Shown piece by piece: positions 47,561 through 56,433 of a DNA stretch of 64,000 nucleotides; positions within the stretch are counted from its first letter, which is position 1, and the number at the start of each line of letters is the position of its first letter. The position numbers and the translations under genes were made by a program. Source of the stretch: Pandoraea sp. (GTDB lineage: Bacteria; Pseudomonadota; Gammaproteobacteria; Burkholderiales; Burkholderiaceae); assembly GCF_004297875.1 (NCBI RefSeq), contig NZ_SCSK01000022.1, positions 1 through 64,000 of the forward strand, written 5' to 3'. The notes under the pieces were generated by a model. The model did not search any database. It worked only from the letters and a program-made list of their open reading frames with translations, and was not told the DNA's origin.

Positions 47561-47612
47561 TTGCCGTTCGACCCCGTCCCATCGTGAGCGGGGCGGGGTG
47601 TCGCCGCCGCGC

Positions 47613-48092
47613 TCACGGCGGCGAGAAGTCGTCGTCGCTGTCCGGTGTCGTGCGTGTCGCCGTCGATATGTCGCCGCGAGCGCTCGCCGCTTGCCAGAGC
47701 GTGTAGCCTTTCCAGGCGAGCATGCCGAACGCCCCCCATTTCGCCACTGGCCGCACGATTTTACCTAGCCGCGTACGCGTCAACCCGGTCAGGGCGAGCG
47801 AGGCCACCGAGCTCAGGTACGGATAACGCTGCAGCAGCCCACTCAGAGACAACAGGCTCTGTGCGGCGGATTGCCCGCGGCCGCGCGCCAACAGACGCAC
47901 CCAGCCGAAGCCTCGCGCGGCGTGGCGCCATTGGTCGACGGCCTCGCCCAGCTCGGCCCGCTCGACGGTGATGCGGGTCAGCACGAGTTCCTTGCGCAGC
48001 GCCAGCAAGTCGCGCCGGGCGTAGCGCGAGCGGCGCGCAGGGCGTCGCGGACGCGGCGGCAAGCGAGACGGATCGGGCGAGTCTGGTGCCAT
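47613..48092 (-). CDS. DUF3318-type membrane-associated protein
   Basis: A 159-residue basic protein with an Arg/Pro-rich start (MAPDSPDPSRLPPRPRR), a helical RKELVLTRITVERAEL segment and a weak hydrophobic C-terminal helix (AKWGAFGMLAWKGYTLWQA). It is probably the third partner of the YqjD-YqjE set, starting five bases after yqjE. The assignment to DUF3318 is from recall. Function unknown. Confidence 0.75.
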   Translation of the reverse strand: MAPDSPDPSRLPPRPRRPARRSRYARRDLLALRKELVLTRITVERAELGEAVDQWRHAARGFGWVRLLARGRGQSAAQSLLSLSGLLQRYPYLSSVASLALTGLTRTRLGKIVRPVAKWGAFGMLAWKGYTLWQAASARGDISTATRTTPDSDDDFSPP

Positions 48093-48097
48093 GGCGT

Positions 48098-48481
48098 TCA
48101 ATCTCCGCGCAGCGCATCGCGGTCTTTCTGGAATTCGTTGAGCGTTGCCTCGAACGGCAGCGGCGCCTCGCGCAGCATGCGCCGCGCCAGCGCCGCGCAT
48201 GCCAGCCCGGCGAGCACATAGGCCAGCGCGATCGCACACAGGGCTTGCCAGCGATAGGTGTCCCAGAACAGTACGGCGACCAGCGCAGTCAAGGTGATCA
48301 GGGCCAGCAGGCCGAATAGCATGCCGGCGAGCCCGAGAAAGGCAATCGTCAGCAGGCGGTCCTTTTCCTCGCTCAGTTCGATGCCGATCAATTCCAGCCG
48401 GGATTGAACGATCTCGAGCGCTACGCCGACCGTGCGGCGCAGCGAGGGACGGCCCGAGGCGGAGCGGTCGTAATCGGTCAT
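48098..48481 (-). CDS. YqjE-like phage-holin-family membrane protein
   Basis: A 127-residue protein with two membrane helices (about 50-72 and 77-100) after an amphipathic helix with VGVALEIVQSRLELIGIELSEEKDRL. This is the YqjE/Holin-X pattern. Members sit with YqjD-like genes and are linked to stationary phase or stress. Despite the name it is not evidence for a prophage. Confidence 0.87.
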   Translation of the reverse strand: MTDYDRSASGRPSLRRTVGVALEIVQSRLELIGIELSEEKDRLLTIAFLGLAGMLFGLLALITLTALVAVLFWDTYRWQALCAIALAYVLAGLACAALARRMLREAPLPFEATLNEFQKDRDALRGD

Positions 48482-48504
48482 CGGTGTCGGCCGCGTGGCC
48501 CGCC

Positions 48505-48813
48505 TTATTTGCGATTGATCAGCAAGCCGAGCAGCAGGCCGACGCCAGCCGCGATACTGACCGCTTGCCAGGGATGATCGTGCACGTAGTCGTCAGTGGC
48601 GCGTGCCGCCTGTTTGCTTTTCTCCACGACCACGACCTGGACGTCGGAGGCTTTTTCCTTGGCCTGCTTGAGCAGCGCCATGGCATTCTCGCGCAATTCG
48701 GTGGCGCGTTCGCCGGTGGCGTTGGTGGCTTGCTTGAGCAGGTCTTCCGCGTCGGCGAGTACTGCCTTGATATCGGTCATGAGCTTCTCCTTATTGACTT
48801 GCGATTGCGACAT
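48505..48813 (-). CDS. ElaB/YqjD/DUF883-family membrane-anchored ribosome-binding protein
   Basis: A 102-residue protein. The N-terminal 75 residues form a long amphipathic coiled helix (DIKAVLADAEDLLKQATN, ELRENAMALLKQAKEKA), followed by YVHDHPWQAVSIAAGVGLLLGLLINRK, a C-terminal tail anchor. E. coli YqjD binds ribosomes and tethers them to the membrane in stationary phase. It heads the yqjD-yqjE-DUF3318 operon. Confidence 0.92.
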   Translation of the reverse strand: MSQSQVNKEKLMTDIKAVLADAEDLLKQATNATGERATELRENAMALLKQAKEKASDVQVVVVEKSKQAARATDDYVHDHPWQAVSIAAGVGLLLGLLINRK

Positions 48814-48905
48814 GGTCTTTCCCGCATGAATACGAATACGTCAGTCCCTATGCTACCCCGGGTTGGCATGCGTTGCCACGAAACAACAACCAGCGCGGGC
48901 CCATA

Positions 48906-48925
48906 TAGCAAAAAATTATTTGCTA
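48906..48925. repeat. AT-rich inverted repeat upstream of the peroxiredoxin gene
   Basis: TAGCAAA and TTTGCTA are exact complements across six bases, 83 bases before the peroxiredoxin start. It may be an operator for a redox regulator. It does not match the full OxyR consensus. Confidence 0.4.
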
Positions 48926-48961
48926 CTGATTTTATATTCCTTTTGCCCGCCACCCGCATCC

Positions 48962-48967
48962 TATAAT
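48962..48967 (+). promoter_or_regulatory. Candidate -10 box of the peroxiredoxin gene
   Basis: TATAAT lies 41 bases before the start codon. No good -35 hexamer is present at normal spacing, which fits an activated promoter. Confidence 0.45.
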
Positions 48968-49007
48968 CTTTCAACACCGCAATGAAGCATCTCAAGGAGA
49001 CCATGTC

Positions 49008-49646
49008 ATGAGTTTGCGTTTGGGCGATACCGCTCCCGATTTCGAACAGGATTCCTCGCAAGGCCGCATCAAATTCCACGAGTGGCTCGGCAATAGCTGG
49101 GGCGTGCTGTTTTCCCATCCGGCCGATTACACGCCGGTGTGCACGACCGAGCTCGGTCTGACCGCCAAACTCAAGGGCGAGTTCGAAAAACGTGGCGTCA
49201 AGGCTATTGCATTGTCGGTCGATGACGTTGAGTCGCACAAGGGCTGGATCAACGACATCAACGAAACCCAAAGCACATCGGTGAATTTTCCGATTCTGGC
49301 GGACAAGGACCGCAAGGTGTCGAATCTGTACGACATGATTCACCCGAACGCCAATGAAACGCTGACGGTGCGCTCGCTGTTCGTGATCGATCCGAAAAAG
49401 AAAGTGCGCCTGATCATCACTTACCCGGCCAGCACCGGCCGCAATTTCGATGAAGTGTTGCGCGTCATCGATTCGTTGCAGTTGACCGATAACTACTCGG
49501 TCGCAACCCCCGGCAACTGGAAAGAGGGCGAGGACGTCGTGATCGTGCCCTCGCTGCAGGATCCGGAAGTGCTGAAACAGAAATTCCCGAAGGGCTACAA
49601 GGTTGTGCGTCCCTACCTGCGCATGACACCGCAACCCAACAAGTAA
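49008..49646 (+). CDS. 1-Cys peroxiredoxin (Prx6 family)
   Basis: A 212-residue thiol peroxidase. The peroxidatic cysteine is in HPADYTPVCTTELG at about residue 45, and it is the only cysteine in the protein, so it is a 1-Cys enzyme needing an external reductant. The C-terminal extension (LQLTDNYSVATPGNWKEGEDVVIVP) is that of Prx6-type rather than AhpC-type enzymes. AAGGAG precedes the ATG. It is monocistronic, with its own promoter and terminator. Confidence 0.95.
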   Translation: MSLRLGDTAPDFEQDSSQGRIKFHEWLGNSWGVLFSHPADYTPVCTTELGLTAKLKGEFEKRGVKAIALSVDDVESHKGWINDINETQSTSVNFPILADKDRKVSNLYDMIHPNANETLTVRSLFVIDPKKKVRLIITYPASTGRNFDEVLRVIDSLQLTDNYSVATPGNWKEGEDVVIVPSLQDPEVLKQKFPKGYKVVRPYLRMTPQPNK

Positions 49647-49689
49647 TTCGGTATCGAGTTTTGCGGCGTGTGATCCATGCCGCATTTCG

Positions 49690-49724
49690 GGCCCACCGCG
49701 TCATGCGGTGGGCCATTTTTATTT
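49690..49724. terminator. Strong terminator, probably bidirectional
   Basis: GGCCCACCGC and GCGGTGGGCC form a 10-bp stem around GTCAT, followed by ATTTTTATTT. It lies between the convergent peroxiredoxin and glutaryl-CoA dehydrogenase genes. Confidence 0.9.
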
Positions 49725-49729
49725 GTGTT

Positions 49730-50920
49730 TCAGAAAAACGCCTGGATGCCGGTTTGCGCGCGCCCCAGGATAAGCGCATGGATATCGTGGGTGCCCTCGT
49801 AGGTGTTGACGACTTCCAGGTTGACCAGGTGGCGTGCCACGCCGAACTCGTCGGAAATGCCATTGCCGCCCAGCATGTCGCGCGCCAGGCGGGCCACGTC
49901 GAGTGCCTTGCCGCACGAGTTGCGTTTCATGATCGAGGTGATCTCGACGGCAGCCGTGCCTTCGTCCTTCATGCGGCCCAGCCGCAGGCAGCCTTGCAGG
50001 CCCAGCGTGATCTCGGTCTGCATGTCGGCCAGCTTTTTCTGGATGAGTTGGTTGGCGGCGAGCGGGCGGCCGAATTGCTGGCGATCGAGCACATACTGGC
50101 GTGCGGTGTGCCAGCAGGACTCGGCCGCGCCAAGCGCGCCCCAGGCGATGCCGTAGCGCGCTGAATTCAGGCACGTGAACGGACCTTTGAGGCCACTCAC
50201 GCCGGGCATCAGGTTCTCTTCCGGCACGAACACTTGATCCATCACCACTTCACCGGTGATCGAAGCACGCAGGCCGACCTTGCCGTGAATGGCCGGTGCG
50301 CTCAAGCCCTTCCAGCCCTTTTCGAGAATGAACCCGCGGATCGCGTCCTTGCCGTCGTCGCCCTGCAGCTTGGCCCATACCACGAACACATCGGCGATAG
50401 GCGAATTGCTGATCCACATTTTGCTGCCGCTCAACTCGAAGCCGCCGGCGACTTTTTTCGCGCGGGTCGTCATGCCGGCAGGATCCGAACCATGATTCGG
50501 TTCGGTCAGGCCGAAGCAGCCGATCCACTCGCCGGTGGCCAGCCTGGGCAGGTATTTCTGTTTTTGCGCTTCGCTGCCGAATTCATAAATGGGCACCATC
50601 ACCAGCGAGGACTGTACCGACATCATTGAGCGGTAACCCGAATCGATGCGTTCGACCTCGCGCGCGATCAGGCCGTAGCTGACGTAATTCAACCCCGGGC
50701 CGCCGTATTGCTCGGGAATGGTCGGGCCGAGCAGGCCGAGCTCACCCATCTCACGAAAGATCGCCGGATCGGTTTGCTCGTGACGAAATGCCTCCAGCAC
50801 GCGGGGGGCCAGTTTGTCTTGTGCGTACGCTTGCGCGGCATCGCGCACCATCCGCTCCTCGTCGGTCAGCTGCATGTCCAGCAACAGCGGATCTTCCCAG
50901 TGAAATTGCGCCTGACTCAT
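49730..50920 (-). CDS. gcdH: Glutaryl-CoA dehydrogenase
   Basis: A 396-residue FAD acyl-CoA dehydrogenase that oxidises and decarboxylates glutaryl-CoA to crotonyl-CoA in lysine and tryptophan breakdown. [15 protein letters not shown] near residue 125 and the C-terminal [21 protein letters not shown], with the catalytic Glu, are distinctive of GcdH. ATG 50920 has AAGGAG upstream. Codons further upstream are open but not family-like. It is divergent from an IclR regulator. Confidence 0.95.
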   Translation of the reverse strand: MSQAQFHWEDPLLLDMQLTDEERMVRDAAQAYAQDKLAPRVLEAFRHEQTDPAIFREMGELGLLGPTIPEQYGGPGLNYVSYGLIAREVERIDSGYRSMMSVQSSLVMVPIYEFGSEAQKQKYLPRLATGEWIGCFGLTEPNHGSDPAGMTTRAKKVAGGFELSGSKMWISNSPIADVFVVWAKLQGDDGKDAIRGFILEKGWKGLSAPAIHGKVGLRASITGEVVMDQVFVPEENLMPGVSGLKGPFTCLNSARYGIAWGALGAAESCWHTARQYVLDRQQFGRPLAANQLIQKKLADMQTEITLGLQGCLRLGRMKDEGTAAVEITSIMKRNSCGKALDVARLARDMLGGNGISDEFGVARHLVNLEVVNTYEGTHDIHALILGRAQTGIQAFF

Positions 50921-50973
50921 ACCCACTCTCCTTTTTCCTTCGACATCAGATGAAAAATTGCGGCTTGACGGAA

Positions 50974-50990
50974 GTTCCGCAATGCGGAAC
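50974..50990. promoter_or_regulatory. Palindrome between gcdH and the IclR gene, likely operator
   Basis: GTTCCGC, AAT, GCGGAAC is a perfect 7-bp inverted repeat with a three-base centre. IclR-family proteins bind short palindromes of this size in divergent spacers. It directly follows TTGACG at 50965-50970, a possible -35 for the regulator gene. A second weaker repeat, TTTAGT-N5-ACTAAA, is at 51008-51024. Confidence 0.6.
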
Positions 50991-51070
50991 AATGTTCTGA
51001 AATTCGTTTTAGTTTAACACTAAAGTATTTGTGCGACAAACGCAAAGTAGGGCTATCGGAGGAAGTCATT

Positions 51071-51868
51071 ATGAAATCGTTGGCACGCTTGCCGCAAATC
51101 GATGCCTTGGCGGTGGACGAGCGTAAATTCGTGACCGCGCTCGCGCGCGGCCTCGACGTGCTGCGCTGCTTCGGAGCCGGGGATGGCTTGCTCGGCAACC
51201 GCGAGATCGCCGATCGCACCGGTTTGCCCAAAGCCACCATCAGCCGGCTGGTGTACACGCTGACCGAGCTCGGTTACCTGCGCTACGACGTCGACGTCGG
51301 CAAATATGCGCTCGATGCCGGGGTGCTGGCGCTCGGCTATGCGTTCCTTGGCGGCGCCGACATTCTCACGTTGGCGCGGCCTCATATGCGTGCGCTGGCC
51401 CGCGAGATGCAAAGCGCGGTATCGCTGGGTTGCCGGGAAGGCCTGGAGATGGTCTATCTCGAGACGATCCGCAGCGAGGCCGCGCTCACGCTCGGGCTGA
51501 CCGCTGGCTCGCGCTTGTCGATGCTGACCAGTTCAATGGGGCGCACCTGCCTGGCGGTGATGTCGCCCGGTGAGCGCAGCGCGACGCTCGCGGCACTGCG
51601 CAAGGCGCACCCGGACAACTGGGAACAATTGAGCGCGGGAGTCGAGCGCGCGGTGGAGACGTTTCAGCGCGAGGGATGCTGCTATTCGTTTCGTGAATGG
51701 CACGAGGGCGTCAATGCGGTCGCGGTGCCGGTGCGCGACACGCGCCAGCAGCGCTGGCTGGCGATCAGTTGCAGCGGGCCGGCCTCGTCGATCCCGGAAG
51801 ACAAGTTCCGTCTCGAGATCGGCCCGCGTCTCAAGGCAATGGCCGCGCGCCTGAGCGGCCATCGCTGA
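51071..51868 (+). CDS. IclR-family transcriptional regulator
   Basis: A 265-residue regulator with an N-terminal winged HTH (REIADRTGLPKATISRLVYTLTELGYL, residues about 44-70) and a C-terminal GAF-like effector domain (SMGRTCLAVMSP near 158, FREWHEGVNAVAVPV near 210). The start is ATG 51071 after GGAGG. The divergent gcdH and the palindrome between them make gcdH its probable target, with an acyl-CoA or dicarboxylate as possible effector. Confidence 0.92.
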   Translation: MKSLARLPQIDALAVDERKFVTALARGLDVLRCFGAGDGLLGNREIADRTGLPKATISRLVYTLTELGYLRYDVDVGKYALDAGVLALGYAFLGGADILTLARPHMRALAREMQSAVSLGCREGLEMVYLETIRSEAALTLGLTAGSRLSMLTSSMGRTCLAVMSPGERSATLAALRKAHPDNWEQLSAGVERAVETFQREGCCYSFREWHEGVNAVAVPVRDTRQQRWLAISCSGPASSIPEDKFRLEIGPRLKAMAARLSGHR

Positions 51869-51871
51869 GGC

Positions 51872-52735
51872 TTACAGCGTCGTGCGTACTTGCCACAATT
51901 CCGGAAACAGCACCACGTCGAGCATCTTGCGCAGGTAAGGAGCGCCGCTGGTGCCGCCGGTGCCCTGCTTGAAGCCGATGATGCGCTCGACGGTGGTGAC
52001 ATGCCGGAAGCGCCACTGACGAAAGGCGTCTTCCAGATCCACCAGCTCCTCGGCCATTTCGTAGAGATCCCAGTGGTGCGAGGGGTCGCGATAGACGGCC
52101 AGCCACGCGGCCTCTACCGACGCGTCATGCGGCGTCGGCTGCGTCCAGTCACGCTCGAGCCGCGTTGGCGCAATCGCAAAGCCTCGCCGGGCAAGCAGCG
52201 CAATGACCTCGTCGTAGAACGATGGCGTCTGAAGCGCGGTCTGCACGTGCGTGAGTATGTCCGGCCGGTGCGCGTGCGGTTTGAGCATGGCGGCGTTTTT
52301 ATTGCCCAGTATGAATTCCAGCACACGGTACTGGTAAGACTGAAAGCCCGATGACGTGCCCAGGTACGGACGCATCGCCGAGTATTCCGATGGCGTCATG
52401 GTCGCCAGCACGCTCCAGGCCTGAACCAATTGCTCCATGATGCGCGAGACGCGCGCCAGCATTTTGAAAGCGGGCGGCAAGTCATCCTGCCGCACCGCTT
52501 CGCGCGCGGCTTGCAGCTCGAACAGCGCCAGCTTCATCCAGAGCTCGGTGGTTTGATGCTGAATGATGAAAAGCATCTCGTTGTGATCGGGCGAGCGCGG
52601 ATGTTGCGCAGATAGAATCGCGTCGAGCGACAGGTAGTCGCCGTAGCTCATCGACGTCGAAAAATCCAGTTTTGCACTGTGCCAGCCGCCCTCGGCGGCC
52701 TTGTCTTCCCCGCGAGGGGTGGACGGGTGATTCAT
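51872..52735 (-). CDS. kynA: Tryptophan 2,3-dioxygenase
   Basis: A 287-residue haem enzyme that opens the indole ring of tryptophan to N-formylkynurenine. His60 in [15 protein letters not shown] is the active-site base region. The proximal haem histidine is in [20 protein letters not shown] near residue 245. Substrate-binding [12 protein letters not shown] is near 130. It is last of the kynB-kynU-kynA transcript and ends just after the convergent IclR gene. Confidence 0.96.
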   Translation of the reverse strand: MNHPSTPRGEDKAAEGGWHSAKLDFSTSMSYGDYLSLDAILSAQHPRSPDHNEMLFIIQHQTTELWMKLALFELQAAREAVRQDDLPPAFKMLARVSRIMEQLVQAWSVLATMTPSEYSAMRPYLGTSSGFQSYQYRVLEFILGNKNAAMLKPHAHRPDILTHVQTALQTPSFYDEVIALLARRGFAIAPTRLERDWTQPTPHDASVEAAWLAVYRDPSHHWDLYEMAEELVDLEDAFRQWRFRHVTTVERIIGFKQGTGGTSGAPYLRKMLDVVLFPELWQVRTTL

Positions 52736-52777
52736 GGTGTTTTTACTCCGCGAGAGTTGAGGTTTCCGGTCGATCGA

Positions 52778-54031
52778 TCAGGTGACGGCGCCGCGACGGT
52801 GAAATTCCGGCCGGTCCCAACTGCCCGTGGCGAGAATATCGCGCAGGATGGCGACCGCGTCCCACACGTCGGCGAAACGGGTGTACAGCGGCGTGAAGCC
52901 GAAGCGCATGATGCCTGGCTCGCGGTAATCGCCGATCACGCCGCGGGCGATCAGCGCCTGCACGATGGCGAACCCCTGGGGATGCTCGAAGCTTACCTGG
53001 CTGCCGCGCGAATCATGTGCGCGCGGCGTGACCAGCGTCACCGGGAAGCCTGCGCAGTGCTGCTCGACCAGCTCGATGAACAGATCGGTCAGCGCCAGTG
53101 ATTTGGCCCGGATCGCCTGCATGTCGGTTTTGCCGAAGATATCGAGACCGCATTGCACGAGCGCCAGCGACACCATCGGCTGCGTGCCGCACAGATAGCG
53201 GCCGATGCCCTCGTCGGGCTGATAGTCGGGCAACATCGCGAACGGCTGGCGATGCCCCCACCAGCCCGACAGCGGCTGCCAGAACGTTGCCTGATGGCGC
53301 GGATGCACCCACACGTAAGCCGGCGCGCCGGGTCCGCCGTTCAGATATTTGTAGGTGCAGCCGATCGCATAGTCGGCGCCCGCGCCGTTCAGATTGACCG
53401 GCACCGCGCCGGCCGAATGACTCAGATCCCAGATCGCCAGCGCACCGGCGGCCTGGATGAGAGAGGTTTGCGCGGCCATGTCGTACATCGCGCCGGTCCG
53501 GTAGTTGACATGAGTGAGCAGCGCCACGGCGACGTCCTCGCGCAACGCCGCCGGCAGCTCCTCCGGCGTATCGATCAGGCGCAGTGCATAGCCATCGTCG
53601 AGCAGGTTCGCCAGCCCCTGCGCGATGTACAGATCGGTAGGGAAGTTGCTGCGTTCGGAGACGATGATCTTGCGCTGCGGCGCATGCTGCTTCTGATGAT
53701 GCAGCGCCGCGGCGAGTACCTTGAACAGATTCGCCGAGGTGGTATCGGTGACCACGACTTCATTGGCGCCCGCGCCGATGAGCGGGGCCAACTGGTCGCC
53801 CAGGCGGCGCGGCAGAGCGAACCAGCCGGCGTCGTTCCAGCTGCGAATGAGGCCGTTCCCCCATTCCTGCGCGATGACCTGCTGCGCGCGCGCCCCGGCC
53901 TGGCGTGGCAGGGCGCCCAGCGAATTGCCGTCGAGGTAGATCACGCCCTCGGGCAGATCGAAGTGCTGGCGCAGCGCGCCCAGCGGGTCGTGGCGATCTC
54001 GTTGCTCGCAATCCTGGCGGGTTATCGTCAT
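52778..54031 (-). CDS. kynU: Kynureninase
   Basis: A 417-residue PLP enzyme that cleaves kynurenine to anthranilate and alanine. Lys228 in [14 protein letters not shown] binds PLP, and [11 protein letters not shown] carries Asp202. The N-terminal [11 protein letters not shown] is characteristic. ATG 54031 has AAGG upstream. The frame is open further into kynB but is not family-like there. It lies between kynB and kynA with gaps of 23 and 42 bases. Confidence 0.96.
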   Translation of the reverse strand: MTITRQDCEQRDRHDPLGALRQHFDLPEGVIYLDGNSLGALPRQAGARAQQVIAQEWGNGLIRSWNDAGWFALPRRLGDQLAPLIGAGANEVVVTDTTSANLFKVLAAALHHQKQHAPQRKIIVSERSNFPTDLYIAQGLANLLDDGYALRLIDTPEELPAALREDVAVALLTHVNYRTGAMYDMAAQTSLIQAAGALAIWDLSHSAGAVPVNLNGAGADYAIGCTYKYLNGGPGAPAYVWVHPRHQATFWQPLSGWWGHRQPFAMLPDYQPDEGIGRYLCGTQPMVSLALVQCGLDIFGKTDMQAIRAKSLALTDLFIELVEQHCAGFPVTLVTPRAHDSRGSQVSFEHPQGFAIVQALIARGVIGDYREPGIMRFGFTPLYTRFADVWDAVAILRDILATGSWDRPEFHRRGAVT

Positions 54032-54054
54032 GGCATTTTCCTTATCGAAGAAAT

Positions 54055-54687
54055 TCAAAGCGCGCGCAGTATGGCTCTGACCGGACTGGCGTCGAGGTTG
54101 GTGAATTTGAGTGGCAGGGCGATCAGTTCGTAATCGCCAGGCGCGACGTCGTCGAGCACGATGCCCTCGAGGATCGCCATGCGATGGGCGCGCACGCGCT
54201 GGTGCGCATCCATGGTCTTGGAGGCTTGCGGATCCAGTGATGGGGTGTCGATGCCGATCAGTTGCACGCCATGCGCGGCGAGCAGGTCGACGGTGGCTGC
54301 CGCCACCGCGCAGAAAGCTTCGTCCCAATCGGCCGGGCTGCGGTCGTAGGTACGCAGCAGCACGCGCGGCGGGACGTTAGCCAGGCGCCCGTCCAGATGA
54401 TCGGGTTCGACGCGCGGCTGCGCTCCGGTGCAATCGATGACGCGGCACGGCCCCAGGTAGGGCGTCAGCGCGACCGCGCCGATGGCGTCACCGGCCGCAT
54501 CGTAGTGCAGCGGCGCATCGGTATGGGCGCCGGTATGCGGCGACAGCATGATTCGGCCGACGTTGACCGGGCAATCGGGGCCGATCTTCCATACGCGTTC
54601 TTCGGTGACGCGCGTGTCGCCCGGCCAGGTTGGCGTCTGCGGATTGATGGGCGGGCTGATATCCCAAATTTTGCGGGGGGTGTTCAC
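54055..54687 (-). CDS. kynB: Kynurenine formamidase
   Basis: A 210-residue metal-dependent hydrolase that removes formate from N-formylkynurenine. The zinc motif HTGAHTDAP lies at residues 51-59. [16 protein letters not shown] at the N-terminus and [11 protein letters not shown] near 142 are KynB signatures. The start codon is GTG. It is first gene of kynB-kynU-kynA, divergent from the Lrp-type regulator. Confidence 0.96.
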   Translation of the reverse strand: MNTPRKIWDISPPINPQTPTWPGDTRVTEERVWKIGPDCPVNVGRIMLSPHTGAHTDAPLHYDAAGDAIGAVALTPYLGPCRVIDCTGAQPRVEPDHLDGRLANVPPRVLLRTYDRSPADWDEAFCAVAAATVDLLAAHGVQLIGIDTPSLDPQASKTMDAHQRVRAHRMAILEGIVLDDVAPGDYELIALPLKFTNLDASPVRAILRAL

Positions 54688-54717
54688 GATGCGCGAACCT
54701 GCCTGGAAAGTTAATTG

Positions 54718-54768
54718 TTAGCGCATGATAGAAGAAAATTATTCGAAAGTGCTTGCTAAATGCGCTAA
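54718..54768. promoter_or_regulatory. 9-base inverted repeat in the kynB-kynR spacer
   Basis: TTAGCGCAT at 54718-54726 and ATGCGCTAA at 54760-54768 are exact complements with centres 42 bases apart, four helical turns. A smaller AGAAT-ATA-ATTCT repeat lies at 54785-54797 over a TATAAT. Lrp/AsnC-type regulators bind such phased sites. The spacer is AT-rich compared with its surroundings. Confidence 0.55.
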
Positions 54769-54823
54769 TTAAATTCGATTGATTAGAATATAATTCTTGT
54801 TAAATTAATTTTTAAGAAATAAT

Positions 54824-55318
54824 ATGCAATCGATTTCTCTCGACACGCTGGACTGCAAGATTTTGTCGTTGCTCCAGGCCAACGGCCGGATCAGCAATCT
54901 CGAGTTGGCCGAGCATATCGCGCTGTCGCCGTCGGCGTGTCTGCGGCGCTTGCGCCTGCTCGAAGAGCAGGGGGTGATTGCCCGCTATCAGGCATGCCTG
55001 AGCCACGAGAAGCTGGGGTTCGAACTCGAGGCCTTCGTGCACGTATCGCTGCGCCACGACCTGGAGAGCTGGCACGAGAAATTCGCGCGCACCATTCAGG
55101 AATGGCCGGAGGTTGTCGGCGCGTTCGTGGTAACCGGTGAGAGCCACTATGTGCTGCGTGTGCTCACGCCGAGCCTGAAGCACTATTCCGATTTCGTTTT
55201 GCAGCGACTCTACAAGGCGCCCGGCGTTATGGACATCCGCTCGAACATCGTGCTGCAAAAGCTCAAGGATGAAATCGGCGTGCCGGCCGAACTGCTGTCG
55301 GCCGTGGCGCGCGCCTGA
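54824..55318 (+). CDS. kynR: Lrp/AsnC-family regulator of kynurenine genes
   Basis: A 164-residue regulator with an N-terminal HTH (NLELAEHIALSPSACLRRLRLLEEQGVI, residues about 25-52) and a C-terminal RAM-type ligand domain with VVGAFVVTGESHYVLRV near 97. KynR in Pseudomonas aeruginosa activates the divergent kyn genes in response to kynurenine. Position and family fit that role here. It is tail to tail with the MarR gene. Confidence 0.92.
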   Translation: MQSISLDTLDCKILSLLQANGRISNLELAEHIALSPSACLRRLRLLEEQGVIARYQACLSHEKLGFELEAFVHVSLRHDLESWHEKFARTIQEWPEVVGAFVVTGESHYVLRVLTPSLKHYSDFVLQRLYKAPGVMDIRSNIVLQKLKDEIGVPAELLSAVARA

Positions 55319-55325
55319 GCAGGCG

Positions 55326-55778
55326 CTACGATCGGCGCGGGCTCAATTCGTCGATCAGCGCACGCAGCGTGGCCTTGAGCTGCGCCGATTCTGCCGTGCC
55401 GAAGTGCTGCAGCAAGCGTTCCTCATGCGCCTTTGCGCTGGCCACCAGCGGTGCGGCCAAGCGACGACCGGCGGGCGTTCCGCTTACCAGCGACTGACGG
55501 CGATCGACGGTGCCGGGCTGGCGCACTACCAGACCCGCGTTCTCTAGCCGGTCGACCACCTTGGTCACCGTGGGCTGCTTGGCCAGCACAATGTCGGCCA
55601 GTTCGCTGATGGTGCATGCGCGCCCGTCCGAGAGCGTGGCCAGGATGCGCCATTCCGAGACGGCCAGCCCGGCGGCCTGCACTTCCTCATGGAATTCGTG
55701 CGATACCAGGGCGCTCGCGCGTGCCAGCAGGTACGCAAAATAATCGTCGATGAAGGGGGAGCGCTCGGGATTTTTCAT
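55326..55778 (-). CDS. MarR-family transcriptional regulator
   Basis: A 150-residue winged-helix regulator. AVSEWRILATLSDGRACTISELADIVLAKQPTVTKVVDRLENAGLV (residues about 39-84) holds the recognition helix, and RQPGTVDRRQSLV is the wing. It starts one base after the flavin reductase gene ends, so the two are co-transcribed. The IR at 56322-56339 in the divergent promoter is its likely operator. NicR, the MarR-type repressor of nicotinate genes, sits in a similar position beside nicX. Confidence 0.92.
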   Translation of the reverse strand: MKNPERSPFIDDYFAYLLARASALVSHEFHEEVQAAGLAVSEWRILATLSDGRACTISELADIVLAKQPTVTKVVDRLENAGLVVRQPGTVDRRQSLVSGTPAGRRLAAPLVASAKAHEERLLQHFGTAESAQLKATLRALIDELSPRRS

Positions 55779-55779
55779 G

Positions 55780-56292
55780 TCAATCGAGCGACTGGGGTTC
55801 GTGAAAACCGCCGCGGTGGAAGATTAGCGGCGCCACCTTCTCGGCATGCGGATGGACGCCGCAGCGCTCGACCTCGCCAACGAAAATCACATGGTCGCCC
55901 TCCACGTAACGGCTGCGATTGTGGCATTCGAACCATGCCAGCACGCCGTCGAGCACCGGCACGCCAGCGGCGCTCAGCGTATAGGGAACGCCCGCGAAGC
56001 GATCCCCCTTGAGCGTGGCAAAGCGTCGGCACAGATCGAGTTGCGAGGACGCCAGCACATTGACCACATAGTGCGAATTGTCGCGAAACACCGGCATGCT
56101 GCCGGCGGCATTGGACAGGCTCCATAAAATCAGCGGCGGTGCGAGCGAGACGGAATTGAACGAGCTGGCTGTGATGCCTATCAACTGGCCATGGTCGGCG
56201 CGCGTGGTGATCACCGTCACACCGGTCGCGAATTGCCCCAGCGCCCGTCTGAAACTGGCGTCGTCGAAGTCGGGAGCGGCGGCGCGCCTCAT
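55780..56292 (-). CDS. Flavin reductase domain protein
   Basis: A 170-residue FMN-binding protein of the HpaC-like flavin reductase family, with RRALGQFATGVTVITTRA at the N-terminus, GITASSFNSVSLAPPLILWSL near residue 38 and HVIFVGEVE near 135. Such enzymes deliver reduced flavin to a separate monooxygenase. No classical oxygenase partner lies beside it, but the dehydrogenase-fold protein at 58332 is a candidate. It is divergent from the NicX-like operon and co-transcribed with the MarR gene. Confidence 0.92.
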   Translation of the reverse strand: MRRAAAPDFDDASFRRALGQFATGVTVITTRADHGQLIGITASSFNSVSLAPPLILWSLSNAAGSMPVFRDNSHYVVNVLASSQLDLCRRFATLKGDRFAGVPYTLSAAGVPVLDGVLAWFECHNRSRYVEGDHVIFVGEVERCGVHPHAEKVAPLIFHRGGFHEPQSLD

Positions 56293-56315
56293 GACGGCAG
56301 ACTCCTTGCAGCGAG

Positions 56316-56343
56316 TTGATTTATATGATCTTTCATATATTAT
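56316..56343 (+). promoter_or_regulatory. Operator and promoter between the flavin reductase and NicX-like genes
   Basis: TATATGA, TCTT, TCATATA is a 7-bp inverted repeat at 56322-56339, the size of a MarR site. It fits inside a plus-strand promoter TTGATT (56316-56321), 16 bases, TATTAT (56338-56343). Binding would block the catabolic operon and possibly the divergent genes. Confidence 0.6.
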
Positions 56344-56433
56344 GACGTGGATAATAGATCGACAAGCGTTCCGTTACCCGCGCGGCCACGACCGACCTCG
56401 CTGGGGCGGGTGCTGCTGCCATCAGGAGACAAC

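Noticed and set aside
48098..48481. Phage holin as a sign of a prophage
   Set aside because: The gene is in the conserved YqjD-YqjE arrangement, and no other phage gene is near.
48901..48967. OxyR binding site before the peroxiredoxin gene
   Set aside because: Some ATAG and TAT words are present, but spacing and symmetry do not fit the four-part OxyR consensus.
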